Assembly: GCA_029834535.1 (NCBI GenBank)
Contig: JAQMWT010000531.1
Coordinates: 62,001 to 126,000, forward strand
Direction of reading: 5' to 3'
Length of the DNA: 64,000 nt
Source of the DNA: Chrysophaeum taylorii
Taxonomy: Eukaryota > Sar > Pelagophyceae > Pelagomonadales > Pelagomonadaceae
The notes beneath the pieces are model-generated. The model searched no databases and was not told the DNA's origin. It saw only the letters and a program-made list of their open reading frames with translations. Shown here in pieces: positions 39,900 to 50,289 of this stretch. The translations under genes and the position numbers were made by a program. Within the stretch, counting starts at the first letter, position 1; every line of letters begins with the position of its first letter.

Positions 39900-41650
39900 T
39901 CTGTCGTTTACAAAACAAAAAGACAAGATTGCAAAATGCGAAAGTTTAGAATTCGAAGTATCAGCGAAGCAAGCATTAGTAAAACAAAGAATAGGATAGC
40001 GAGGATTATGCAGCTCAGGATGAATGCTGATCAAATGCTGCATCAAGGGCGTGATCGATGAGTTCTGGGACTAGAAATCCAATGAGCCGTCAGGAGTACC
40101 TTTTAGATATCGTATGATTCGTAACAACACATTAAGATTCAGCAGATGAGTTTGCTCGGGATTAAGCATACCCTTGCAACATTTATTGCACAGCGTAGTA
40201 ATGTTATGGTGGTATGCGACTAAAATGCAAATGTTGGTTCCACAATAATGCGGGTAGTTGTTGCTAAGAATCTCCATGGTAGGTGCGATAAAAGCTAGTA
40301 GCTTCGCAGAAGGTTTGGTGAGAAGCACCCCTGAGTGAGGTACCTCAGTGCCTCTGAGAGTAAGATTATGCTCAGAATACTTTATGTTAATTTAGCTGCT
40401 ACATTCATGGTGAGATGTCCAGCTGATGCGTTATAGTGAACGTCGGTGCAAATAATTGATCGAATGCTTTTTATGCCAGGTACCTGTACCATATTCTTTC
40501 TCAAGGTTAGTACGTAGAGAAAAGATGTTTGTACCAGTGCCGGCGATAAAAGATCGCCTACGGAAACAGATAGGAAAGCCCATTTATCAGAAAGGAGAAC
40601 CCACTTATCAGTAAATTTCTTCCAGTAGATGTATATGCATGTGTTAATTTGAGGGCGTTCGAACTCGTTCTGTCGCAAAAATGAATCAAGCTTGATGCTC
40701 CATAATAGAGCGGGGAGAATGCCCTAACAAGTCGAAGTGCTAATTTAGATTCACGACGATCATCTTGTATCTGCTAAACCAAATTCTGAGAGACACGTAT
40801 TCTTCGAGGAAAATCGATCCAAATGGGGCGATCAAGCGCCGATTGAATAAATGCCTGCGGGATATCGCAAAGCTCGACCCGTAGCTTGTACTTAGCTGTT
40901 ATCATGATAGCGAGCTGGAGCTTTTTCATGGCGAGCATGGCTGTGGGAGATGAAGCTGCATAGAAGTTTTGCCAACTCGTGCTAGAAATCTGCTTGCAAC
41001 CAATCGAGCTTCATAGCGATCGGGTGTCCCATCGGCAAAATACTTGACCCAAAGGACTGATATAGTGGATTCGATGAGCGGTCGGGCTGTAGGGGTCCAA
41101 CTTAAATACACCGCTAGAGCAAAGACCCGCAATCCCTTTGCAAATCGAAGTGATGTTCTCTAGTTTACCTCCGTCGCTGAGACGTTTTAAATCGATTATC
41201 TTTTCTAGCTCATAAGCAGTATCATCCGCGCGTACAAACTTCAGTGCGACATGGTCAGTGTCCTGCAAGTCATAGTCCATGACTTCCGCAAGAATTCTTC
41301 GTTAGGGTTGCTTTGGCTTAGAAACAGGTGACCTAATTCGCCAGAATCATGCACAAAGGCATGTCTATGTCGCGATGCGACATGATAGTGCTGATGGGCA
41401 TTGATGCCCCAAACAAAGGACAGGCTCATACAATTATAACTCTGAATTCTACTGTCGGGCATCATATTCCGCAGCAGATAGGTCGTCGTAACATACATAG
41501 CTGCCTAATATCGAACTGTCGTTATCGAGGTGATCTACCAAAGCTGGAGATAGGCCCGACTGCTTAGGAAATTTTACGTGCAGGAACTCGGTGTCTATTT
41601 CCCAATAGAGACTGCGCAGTGCCACCTTCTATGCCATATTCTTGGGTGGT
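39900..41650 (-). mobile_element. decayed Ty1/copia-type retrotransposon (integrase end, RT, RNase H)
   Basis: On the minus strand three Copia landmarks occur in the right order and spacing, in broken frames. The post-integrase region MSLSFVWGINAHQ...GELGHLF lies at 41260-41430. The reverse-transcriptase entry WVKYFADGTPDRYEARLVAS lies at about 40980-41045 (compare KWVFKxKxxxDGxxxRYKARLVA). The RNase H-proximal LLRIIRYLKGTPDGSLDF lies at 40071-40125. About 0.9 kb separates the last two, as in intact elements. Multiple stops and frameshifts show it is dead. Its AT-rich composition differs sharply from host genes. Gag is missing; the upstream end is cut by a dispersed repeat at 41866. Confidence 0.75.
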
Positions 41651-41865
41651 AGCGGGCAAAAGACATGCGTGGGGGATACCCTCGTAAGGTTTATCGCATC
41701 GTCCGATATTCACGTTAGATCTGATACTGTCAGCATGGCCTTAGTGCAGTGCACACATGCTGATCATGAACATAAGAATGCTGACCTCGTTGGCGTGTGT
41801 TTGTTTTTCTGGCTGATCCTGGTGATATTTCTAAGACTTGCCATATTCAGAGTTGAAAATCCGGC

Positions 41866-42152
41866 GTTTGTTAGCGCCTGTTCGCCTCCCGGGCGGGCCG
41901 GTTGGCAGCCGGAACGTTCGCAGTGAGACGGTGTATGGTCGGGGGGCGCAGACGGAAGGTTCTCGAAGAGTTGGTTGTCAGTCACATCGCGATCCGCGTC
42001 GCATGGCGACAAGCCTGATGATCACTCTCCGCCGACCTACCTTTCGGCGTCCCTCGTCTACAGACCCGCGATTCTGGACTAGCTCCCGTTGGTCCGGCCT
42101 GGCTCCCATGCTCGGGAGAGGTCTGAAGTTAGTTAGTTCGTTAGAAATTTCT
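41866..42152 (+). repeat. dispersed repeat family, copy 2 with GTTA tail
   Basis: Starts with TTAGCGCCTGTTCGCCTCCC and ends TCTGAAGTTAGTTAGTTCGT. It is highly similar to 50290-50598. The 5' end is shorter than in copy 4, as expected for 5'-truncated non-LTR insertions, and it interrupts the Copia remnant. Confidence 0.85.
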
Positions 42153-42439
42153 TCTGGTCAATGATTGACCATTGCTGGTGCCCTTGACGATGAAGAGCTG
42201 ATCCTTGGGTATACGGAAACCACGATCATCTTTGGGATCGGTCTTGTCACTTTGATTATTTCAGAGTCGTCTATGACGACGTGTAGATGGTCATTGCGCC
42301 TTGGCGTTGGGATGCTGCCATCTGATGGAAGAGGTCTGTTAAGGAACGGGAAGTCCTGTTTGGGAGATTTATCGCCGTCTGAGTCGCGTTGATCATCAGA
42401 GTGGTGATCTGGTGGCTTGATATTTGCGTCCTTTTCACC

Positions 42440-43330
42440 ATCAGATGAAGAGCTATAGTCCGGAGCGGGTATGATTGCGCACTCGTAAGGTGAAGCCTGT
42501 GTTGTCTCCTGATGAAGTTGCGGTATGGGCTGATTCTGAAGACGGGAGGCGGAGTAAAGTTATAGGAGGCACCAGTTTGGTGGGCTCGTACATGCTCGAT
42601 ATCCCGGTTGTATATCTATCTCTAGAACGATTGGCCACTCGTTGCGACGCTTGTTGCCGGTCGAACGAAGTATGTGTTTCCACACGAAACGGACATCCAG
42701 GAAGGAGAAAATGCTCTGCGATTCGGCGAGAGGGAGAGAGTGTTGTTTTGGATCTTAACAGTGGCGCCGAACTTCGTAGTGGATTAAAGCGCGCATCGGA
42801 AGGGATCGGCACACCACACGCCAAACATGAGCGCTTGTTTATTCGGCCCAGCACGCGCACCTCGCAAATTGGCAAGCGGAGGTCCCAACTTCCTCCGAAA
42901 ACAAAAGGTCGGCAACCAAATTCCGGCCAAAGGCCGGATATCTCGCGATGTTTTGCGGAGGCGCTTGCAGTTATTGCCGGAACATCCTTCTTCTGAGGCC
43001 TGCCGCAGTTGCCCTCGACTCAAGATGGCGCATTTGACTCGATCACCGAGGTTCCGGTAGTCGAGCTGCCTAACCAGTCTAGAGAATTCATTTCTGCCGG
43101 TTTGTGTAGCTCGAAAACCACCGTGCTGGCCGGTTAGCACCCGGAAAGTCCGCGCCGGGATGGGGTTCGCTCGGTTGGGCAGAACGCGACGGACAGGTCG
43201 ATTGTTCGTGGACCAACACGTCCGCGGCCTGCGACGCTTTTGCACGACCTCGCACAAGACCGCGCGCAGTGGCGGTCCACCATCAACAAGTCCGTCCTCG
43301 TCCCTCGCCTCTGCCCCAACTGCGTGATTT
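42440..43330 (+). mobile_element. probable LINE 3' coding remnant
   Basis: An open stretch at 42475-42996 (unrecognised) is followed after stops by TLLHDLAQDRAQWRSTIN (about 43236-43290). That resembles the LAQDRxxWR C-terminal signature of algal endonuclease/reverse-transcriptase LINEs. It leads directly into a copy of the GTTA-tailed repeat, which would then be the element's 3' UTR. Moderate support only. Confidence 0.45.
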
Positions 43331-43333
43331 TCC

Positions 43334-43394
43334 TCTGTGATTCCGTACCGGCTCCTGCCGGTCCGGCCTGGCTCCCATGCTCGGGGAGGTCTGA

Positions 43395-43432
<38 letters not shown>

Positions 43433-43433
43433 A
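43334..43433 (+). repeat. dispersed repeat family, copy 3 (3'-terminal ~70 bp) with long GTTA tail
   Basis: Contains GGTCCGGCCTGGCTCCCATG and ends in TCTGAA(GTTA)n with nine to ten tetranucleotide units, the longest tail of the four copies. Confidence 0.85.
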
Positions 43434-43645
43434 AAACAACCAGAGCATGGGGCCGTATTCCTGCCGCGCATCTTGCGTAGGAGCACGCACTTCGTAGTTG
43501 ACCTACAGACCGCGCATCTTCTACATACCGGAAGAGTGGGCTCGACCCATACCGAGAATTTTGCCGTTCAAATGCGGGTCTTGTTTCGAGACTATGGCTA
43601 TCGTCTCGCTACCGACACGGAGTCTCTAATAAGCCACCACAAGTG

Positions 43646-43992
43646 CAGGCCAGTAAGTTCACCTAGTCCCAATCTCTAACCCCAGTAAGTTCACCTGGTC
43701 CCGTTACGTTCACCTGGTCAGTAAGTTCACCTAGTCCCAATCTCTAACCCCAGTAAGTTCGGCGTGAACCCACTCGTGCTCACACCCACTCACCCCACTC
43801 TCCTTTGAGCTCGTCGCTCTCACCCCCGCCAATCCAAGCTGCTTTGATCCGCACGCGCCGCCAACCCTTGAGTGTACTCTAAAAATCCCAGTAAGTTCAT
43901 CTGGTCCCAGTAAGTTCACCTGGTCACTCAGCTCACCTAGTCCCAATCTCCAACCCCAGTAAGTACACCTGGTCCCAGTAAGTTCACCTACA
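43646..43992. repeat. GTAAGTTCACCTGGTC tandem repeat, two blocks
   Basis: The unit CAGTAAGTTCACCTGGTC (variants with AGTC, ATCT, TACA) recurs at 43646-43760 and again at 43889-43992. It alternates with a CCCAATCTCTAACCC spacer. A ~130 bp unique stretch separates the blocks. Confidence 0.85.
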
Positions 43993-44079
43993 GTGCGCGT
44001 GTAGACGCCGGGAGGGGGCTTATCGGTATTGCGCAGCACGTGTGGGGTAGGGTGGAGTCGTCGACCTAGAAGAGCAAAT

Positions 44080-44600
44080 CCTCGGGGTTGCCGATCGACA
44101 GAGAGCCACGTAGAGCTGGACGTGACAGAAGACGGGCTTGGGCAAGAGGACGCGAACCTCGCGGGGCGTCTGGCCCTGGCTCTAATTGATCGTTTGGAGT
44201 AGGCGGGCCTTAAGGGATACAGGTTGGAGGAGCCTCGGTGACACGACACGATCGATCATGTATCTGGTACCGTTGCAGTGGCCGTGCGACGGGTCGAGGT
44301 TGCGAAGACTTTAAGCTCGCGATCAAAGTCAGCATACCGTTGGTTGTCAGGGAGTCGACAACTCGACTGTAAAGAGCGCGGCGTCGTCTTCCGACCCAGC
44401 CTAGTCGGCCGAAAAGAACTCCGACGCCTCGTCTCCGGGAAAAAAAGGCCGCGGTCACGCGCGCGTTGTCAGCATCGACAACATCGTTTCGACGGGGCGT
44501 GAGAATGGCGCGCTGAAAGAGCCGCCGCGGGTCGTGGAAACAGTCTGCGAGGTCGCCGCAGACGGCTTGGAGGATCAGTGTCTGGCTCGCGGGCCTATCT
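44080..44600 (-). mobile_element. Helitron-type PIF1-like helicase C-terminal fossil
   Basis: Minus-strand frames give AVCGDLADCFHDPRRLFQ (44515-44566), then RAILTPRRNDVVDADNARV, FFPGDEASEFFSAD, SLRNLDPSHGHCNGTRYM, and QTPREVRVLLPKPVFCHVQL followed by YVAL (about 44090-44165). This is the order of the C-terminal half of PIF1-like helicases, as in Helitrons (AILTPxNxxVxxxN ... LRNLxPxxGLCNGTR ... QGQTxxxVxVxLxxPVFxHGQLYVALSR). The essential S-Q-G-Q-T and final SR are altered, and stops interrupt it. No replication-initiator domain is seen, so a host PIF1 pseudogene cannot be excluded. Confidence 0.75.
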
Positions 44601-45652
44601 GATCCTTACCCTAAATCGAGGGACAAACAGACAAACAAACAAACAAACAAACAGACAAACATCTGTCGATTAGTAAGCCACCATACCCCCAAGTCAAGAA
44701 GCCGAAATTGTGCGACTTGTACCAAGCTACGTGTAAGCGATGCTCGGACACTAATCGCCGGGGGCTGATCGAAACTGCGAACGGGGTTGACGTCGACGCC
44801 CGTCACCAGCTCGCATAGAGACCTTGCCCATCCGCACCGCAATCCGACCTTTCGCACCCGTGCGAAGAAGACCTGCGGAGCCGACGGCGACGAACCGATG
44901 GCAAATCCGCTCGACCGTCGTGCTTTCGGCATCGCCACCAGCAGCGCGCTCTTCCTCATATAAAACGGGAACAACTGTTACTCCTCCCGTGACAATCTTA
45001 TGGTGATCGTGGTTGCCTTGTGTTATTGGCATCTAAAAACATTCCTAGAAATACTAATAAACACCGTGGAAAAAACAAAACAAAATTAAAAGCCAAAAAT
45101 TCTAAAAACGTCATTATTGTAATATAAAAGAATCCCAAGGCGCAAAGGGAAGGGAAACGATCAAAAAAAAAATAATACCACGAAGAAAAGTACTCTGATG
45201 AGTGGCTTTCGGCTTTACCCTGATGAATGGAGTGTTGAAGGATTTTGTTGTACAAGCGGGACATCGGTGGATACAGGGTGTTGAAGGATTTTGTTGTACA
45301 AGCTGGACACAGGTGGATGGATGGATACAGGTGCTAAGGATATTGAAGCCTGCGCCTGAACTGAACTATTAGTGTACTTGATTGAGCCTCGCACTAGGCT
45401 TTTGTGGGAGGGAGCGTTCGCAGGGGAGACAGTCGCCGCGGTCGTTCTTCGCGAGAGAGGGAATCCCGTCCTTCTCGGTCACCTCGGGGGGGCGCGCACG
45501 ACGGGTGCCGCAGGAGGTTCTGCGTTAGCACCCACCAATATTCCTTCTCTATGAAAGGAGGTGGTCCACGTCAACAGAATCTTATCACAAAAATATCCCT
45601 ATATGTTGTATAGTGTTGTAGCTTCTTTCAATTCAGTCCAATTCCGAGAAAG
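44601..45652. other. spacer with (CAAA)n and a 46-bp tandem duplication
   Basis: (ACAA)n tetranucleotides lie at about 44629-44660. AT-rich sequence runs 45030-45180. Two tandem copies of a ~46-bp unit beginning TGTTGAAGGATTTTGTTGTA start at 45233 and 45279, followed by a GGAT run. The last ~100 bp precede the DUF4116-repeat gene and likely hold its promoter. Confidence 0.7.
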
Positions 45653-47038
45653 ATGTGGAGGCTGTTGGTGGTGGTGGTCATCGGGGTGGTGTACGCGCAA
45701 AAAAGCGAGATCGCGTACGCCGAAGCGATCGACCAGGCCAAGGAGCTGCTGAAGAACGCCGTCGGGGGGACAACGGCGCCCACCGTGATTGGCAAGGTGG
45801 TCGAGGCATTGGAGGAGGCGGCCCTCGCCGTGAGGACCGACAAGTCGGTTGTTCTCGCTCTCGTCCAGAAAGACGGCCGCGCGCTGCGGTATGCGAGCAG
45901 CGATCTGAAGAATGATAAGGAGGTCGTGCTTGCTGCGGTGCGGCACGACTGGCGGGCCCTCGAGTATGCGGAGATCGAGGACAAGGAGGCGTGCCTGGCC
46001 GCGGTAAGGCTCGACGGGTGGGCGCTGCGGTACGCGCATAATTTCCGAGAGGACAAGGAGGTGGTGATCGCCGCCGTGTCGCAGCGTGGAAATGCGTTGC
46101 GGTACGTCGCGAATGCGTTGAGGAAGGACAAAGAGGTCGCCTTGGCGGCCGTAGCGCGAGACGGTTACGCGCTCGCGCTCGCCGACTATTCGATCAAGGT
46201 CGACAGGGATGTCGTGCTGGCCGCTGTGACCCAAAACGGGTGGGCGCTGCTTTACGCCGACCCGTCGGTTCGGCGCGACAAGGAGGTCGTTTTGGCCGCG
46301 GTCCGACAAAACGGCTGGGCGGTGTGGCACGCATCGGACGAGCTCAAGAACGACAAGGACGTGGTGATGGCCGCCGTGTCGCAGAACGGGCTGGCGCTGA
46401 CCAAAGTGGGGGTCGATCAAAGAAAAGACAGAGAGGTCGTGACGGCGGCGGGCACGCAGAACGGTCGCGCGTTTGGGTTCGCGAGGCCAACGCTGCAGAG
46501 CGACAAGAACTTTGTGCTGACGGCCGTGCGGCTGTACGGGAGAGCGCTTCAGTACGCGGCTGGGTTTCTCCGGCATGACAAGGAGGTCGTTCTGGCGGCG
46601 GTGCGGCAAAACGGCCGCGCGTTCGAATTCGCCTACGACGCGCTCAAGAAAGACAGGGATTTCGTCCTCGAGGTCGTCGAGGCGTCGGGTTGGGCGCTCG
46701 AGTTTGCGCCCGGGTTTTCAAACGACAAGGACGTCGTCCTGGCGGCCGTCCGGCGAAACGGGGAGGCCCTTGAGCACGCCTCGGCCGAGCTGCGAAAGGA
46801 CCGCGAGGTCGTGCTCGCGGCCGTTTCGCAGAACGGGAGAGCGCTCGAGTTCGCCCCCGCGAACTTGAAGGAGGACAAGACGGTCGTGCTCGCGGCCGTC
46901 CGCCAGTTCGGTCCCGCGCTCGGGTTCGCGTCGGCCGCGCTCCAGACGGACCACGCCATTCGCCGCGTTGGGAACTGGCCTTCCCCGCACTTACATCCTT
47001 CCGAGGTGGAGGTGGCCACCAAGAAGCCCGCGACCTAG
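45653..47038 (+). CDS. secreted DUF4116-type repeat protein
   Basis: 461 residues from ATG 45653. A clear signal peptide (MWRLLVVVVIGVVYA) precedes ~45 residues of helical linker. About fifteen tandem 24-25-residue repeats follow, consensus DKEVVLAAVRQNGxALxxAs, from about residue 60 to 440. The pattern is DUF4116: Pfam counts two such units as one domain. Each unit likely forms a helix pair, giving a solenoid. Variation is concentrated in the C-terminal five residues of each unit, with W, R, L or E at the position before A-L. These families are expanded in algae, amoebae and giant viruses, with no proven function; a binding scaffold is the usual guess. Convergent with the L17 gene (63 bp between stops). 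Confidence 0.9.
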   Translation: MWRLLVVVVIGVVYAQKSEIAYAEAIDQAKELLKNAVGGTTAPTVIGKVVEALEEAALAVRTDKSVVLALVQKDGRALRYASSDLKNDKEVVLAAVRHDWRALEYAEIEDKEACLAAVRLDGWALRYAHNFREDKEVVIAAVSQRGNALRYVANALRKDKEVALAAVARDGYALALADYSIKVDRDVVLAAVTQNGWALLYADPSVRRDKEVVLAAVRQNGWAVWHASDELKNDKDVVMAAVSQNGLALTKVGVDQRKDREVVTAAGTQNGRAFGFARPTLQSDKNFVLTAVRLYGRALQYAAGFLRHDKEVVLAAVRQNGRAFEFAYDALKKDRDFVLEVVEASGWALEFAPGFSNDKDVVLAAVRRNGEALEHASAELRKDREVVLAAVSQNGRALEFAPANLKEDKTVVLAAVRQFGPALGFASAALQTDHAIRRVGNWPSPHLHPSEVEVATKKPAT

Positions 47039-47101
47039 GCCTCCATTACTTAATTAATTACTCAATTCAATTCAATTGAGTTAATTAGGAAGAATGCATC
47101 A

Positions 47102-47557
47102 TCAGGCCGGGGGACGCGGGGAGCGGAGCTCGCCGGGGCGGTCGACGAACTCGATCACCGACATGTCGGCGCCGTCGCCCTTGCGGCGCTGGGCTAGCTT
47201 GAGAATTCTGGTGTAGCCGCCTCGTCGCTCGGCGTAGCGCGGCCCGAGGACCTCGAAGAGTTTCCTGAGCGCGCCCTGCTCGCGCACGATGGTCGCGGCG
47301 AGCTGCTTTGCGTGGAGCGTGCCCTCCTTTCCGAAGCGGATGAGCTTCTCGGCGTAGGGCCTGAGCGTCTTGGCCTTGGGGGTCGTCGTCTGGATCCGCT
47401 CGTGCTTGATGAGCGAGGTCACCATGTTGCGCAGCATCGCGGTCCTGTGGGCCGAGGTCCGCCCGAGCTTGCGGTTGCGGGCCATCCCGCGAACCTGCGC
47501 GGCGAGACGTGTTTTCGTTCCAATATTCCGCGCGAGCGACGACACCAACATCATCAT
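47102..47557 (-). CDS. MRPL17: mitochondrial ribosomal protein bL17m
   Basis: 151 residues from ATG 47557 (first of three). L17 core: [20 protein letters not shown] (the LxRxxxHRxAMLRNL signature), [40 protein letters not shown], and the terminal [20 protein letters not shown]. This is the characteristic G-G-Y-T/R-x-x-R/K-I-L element, followed by an acidic-hydrophobic VIEFVD strand. L17 lines the polypeptide-exit region of the large subunit. The first ~24 residues ([20 protein letters not shown]) are basic and Ser/Ala-rich with no acids, indicating mitochondrial import. No intron. Start codon is only 31 bp from the divergent ABC1-kinase gene. Confidence 0.95.
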   Translation of the reverse strand: MMMLVSSLARNIGTKTRLAAQVRGMARNRKLGRTSAHRTAMLRNMVTSLIKHERIQTTTPKAKTLRPYAEKLIRFGKEGTLHAKQLAATIVREQGALRKLFEVLGPRYAERRGGYTRILKLAQRRKGDGADMSVIEFVDRPGELRSPRPPA

Positions 47558-47588
47558 CCTAGATAGAGGGTTTAATATTTATTATTTC
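47558..47588. promoter_or_regulatory. 31-bp divergent promoter (L17m / ABC1 kinase)
   Basis: The smallest divergent spacer in the window, AT-rich (TTTAATATTTATTATTTC next to the ABC1 start). The pair's transcripts must have extremely short or overlapping leaders. Confidence 0.55.
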
Positions 47589-49941
47589 ATGCTCGTCATT
47601 ATCATCATCATTAGATGCGCTGCGGCGCTCATCGCTGGGGGACCTGGTGCGGGGCTGGGCACGCCGACCAAAGTCGAGCATCCCGTCCTCGAGCCGATCC
47701 TCCTCTCGAGCGAAACCCTCGACGCGAAACTCGACAAGATCAGCGCATACTACGCGACAAAGCCGTGGCTGGTCGCGCGGCGGCTCGGGTCGGTCGGCGG
47801 GGCCGTCCTGCGCGTTGCGGCGAGCTGGGTGCGGAGCGAGGAGGTGTTCAACACGAGCGCCGCACGCCTCGCTCGGAGCTTTGGCCAGGCGCCGCCCGTG
47901 ACGAAGCGAGGGGCCGCGCTTCGGTCGGAGGTGTCGCGGCTAGGCGTCGTATTTATCAAACTCGCGCAGACTTTGGCGACGAGACCCGACATCATTGGCG
48001 AGGAGGCAGCGTGCGCGTTGGAGTCGCTCCAGGACCAGAACGAACCCTTCGACGACGCGCTGGCCAAGGCGATCATCGACGAGGACCTCGGCTCGGAAAT
48101 CGAGCTGACGCGAATCAGCGAGAAACCGGTGGCCGCGGCAAGCCTCGCCCAAGTCTACAGGGCGCACACGGCCGGCGGCGCCGACGTGGCCCTCAAGGTG
48201 CGGCGTCCGAAAGTGGTGGAACAGGTGGCCCTCGATTGCCACGCCGTGCGGATCGGGCTCGGGCTCCTCCAGGCCTACTGGGGTTCCAACTCGACCGACT
48301 ACCCCGGCATCGTCGACGAGGTCACCGCGGGGTTGTTCCGCGAGCTCGACTTTCGTCTCGAGGCCTTGACGGCGCCCGTTTTTTGGGCGGCGCACATCGA
48401 CGCCGCGCCATACCTTCGCGTCCCCAGAGCCGGGACGTGTCCGCCCGTGACGACGCGACTCCACCTCGCCGAGTGGGTCGACGCCGCGACCCTCCAGTCG
48501 CTCCCCCGTCACCGCCAGCGCGACATGGTGGCCAAGGGCCTCGACGTCTGCTTTCTCCAGCTCTTCGGGACGGGCATGGTCCACGCCGACCCCCACCTCG
48601 GCAACGTTCTCTTCGACCCGCACGATCACCTCGTGTTGCTCGACTTTGGTTTGACGACGACGCTCGCGCCAAAGCAGACCGAGGCGATGGCGATCGGCGT
48701 CGCTGCTATCGTCAAGAGAGACTGGGGATCCCTCCTCGACGCCTTCCGCGACATGGGCCTCGTCCCCAAGACCCCCTTCGTCTGGGTCGACCGCGTCACG
48801 GGCGAGCGCGCCGACGGCCTATCTCCGGGCGTTTGGCGCGCCTGCGACGAGGCCGAATTTTCGCGAAGCTTCGTCGAGGCCCTCCAGGGCGCCGAGGCCA
48901 TCTCGTCCTTCACCGACATCACCACGCGCCTCACGCGCCTCGCGCTCTCCTACCAGTTCGTCCTCCCCCCCTGGCTCCTCTTCGTCGTTCGCGCCGTCAT
49001 AACCCTCGACGGCTTCGCCGCCAGCATGGATCCTCCCCTCTCGGCCCTCGAGGCCGCCGCTCCGCACGCCGCGCGCCGCGTCCTCTCGCCCGCGACCCCC
49101 GTCGGCGAGAGGTACCTGCGCGCTGCCCTCCTCGACGAGACGCAATCCGACGCTCTCCCGAGACTCAAAGTCTCGGCACTGTCCGGTCTCGCTTCCCAGA
49201 CCACCACCACCTCCTCCTCCTCCTCCCAGAAGACCGTCGTCGCGACCGTCCTTAATCTCCTCCTGGAAGATGCCGACGGCCGGGCGCTGCGTCGCCTCGT
49301 GCGCGACATCGATCCGCGCCCGCTCGCGCGCGTCGCCGCCGCGACCGCGGCGACCGCCGCCTTGTGAGTTTTTGCTCCGCTCGTCAAACACGACGACCGC
49401 AGCTCCTTGCGGCCCGTCCCTGCGCCCGTGCACTCCGCGCTCCGGTTGTCGTTCGGGACCCCTCGCGTTTCGCCCGCGCGCTCCGCCGTCGCCGTCACCG
49501 CCGACGGTCTGGGCTCTGACGACCACGTCTTCGTGCGTCTGCCGAAACGATGATGCCTCCGTCACCTTTCTATTATTATGCAGGCGCCGCCGCCCGGCCT
49601 TCCCGTGCCGACGCCATCCTGGCGAGCACGGCGAGTCCGAAACCTCTTGCTCGCCACGCATGCCAAAACCCTGGCGACGTAAGTTGCCCTCGTTTATTTC
49701 TTAAACGTTCCTCGGCAGGTCTCCTTCGAGCCTCGCGAGCCTCGTCGTGCTGGCTGCGTCCTTTCTCGTCCTTGTCGTGCGATCACTCGTCGAGACCCTG
49801 CTCGGTCGCCTCCGCGCTCGCGCCGCTCGTGCCGCGCGCTGGGCTAAAATTCTGTCGTGGCGCCGGCGGCGCTCGCCACCACCTCGCCCGCGCTTAAAAC
49901 CCCCTTCGCGCCGCCGCCGCATTATTCCTGCTCTCGCCTAG
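47589..49941 (+). CDS. ABC1/ADCK (UbiB-like) atypical kinase with C-terminal membrane segment (four exons)
   Basis: Model: 47589-49363, 49403-49532, 49584-49678, 49719-49941, with GT-AG introns of 39, 51 and 40 nt; 740 residues. Hallmarks: K124-L-A-Q in VVFIKLAQTLATRPD (family KxGQ, Gly replaced by Ala), KPVAAASLAQVYRA (the Ala-rich AAAS loop), VALKVRRP (lysine), a FRELDFRLEA-type helix, MVHADPHLGNVLF (catalytic loop) and LLDFGLTT. ABC1 proteins support quinone synthesis or plastid lipid/plastoglobule metabolism. Without splicing the frame would end at TGA 49365. The spliced tail gives LVVLAASFLVLVV, a transmembrane helix, then a basic C-terminus. An N-terminal hydrophobic leader suggests organelle targeting. 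The kinase region is certain; the last three exons are inferred from splice signals and frame. Confidence 0.88.
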
Positions 49942-50289
49942 CACAAGCGCGTCGTCGTCGTCGGCTTCTCCCTTCCAACTATTAACAACGACCGAATTGT
50001 TCCTTCTTCTAGGGGAGGGGCGGTGCCTCACGACCCACGTTTACACCGTGTCTTTTCACTCTTTTGTCTAGAGCTACGAGTGAAAAAAAAAACGACGAGC
50101 GTCGTCGACGGGTGGTTTGTAGTACCTCCCTCGACTGTTGGCGTTGTCGACCAGTATCATTATTGTTATAGTGCCATGACTATTTATTATTACAACGAGT
50201 GACGTGACGTGACGTGACGTGACGTGACGTGACGTGACGTGACGACGGGGTTGTTGTTGTGTTTGGTACTGTCGTGCCTCATGAATCCT
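49942..50289. repeat. spacer with ACGTG pentanucleotide run
   Basis: GTGAC/ACGTG units, about nine to ten in a row, at 50195-50243. The rest is unremarkable intergenic DNA. Confidence 0.85.

Noticed and set aside
43646-43992. CRISPR-like direct repeats with spacers
   Set aside because: Units and spacers are both repeated and irregular; this is a minisatellite.
49365-49367. TGA read-through or selenocysteine in the ABC1 gene
   Set aside because: The reading frame does continue after TGA, but the TGA lies within a well-formed 39-nt GT-AG intron and later introns also fit. I saw no SECIS element and ABC1 proteins are not known selenoproteins.
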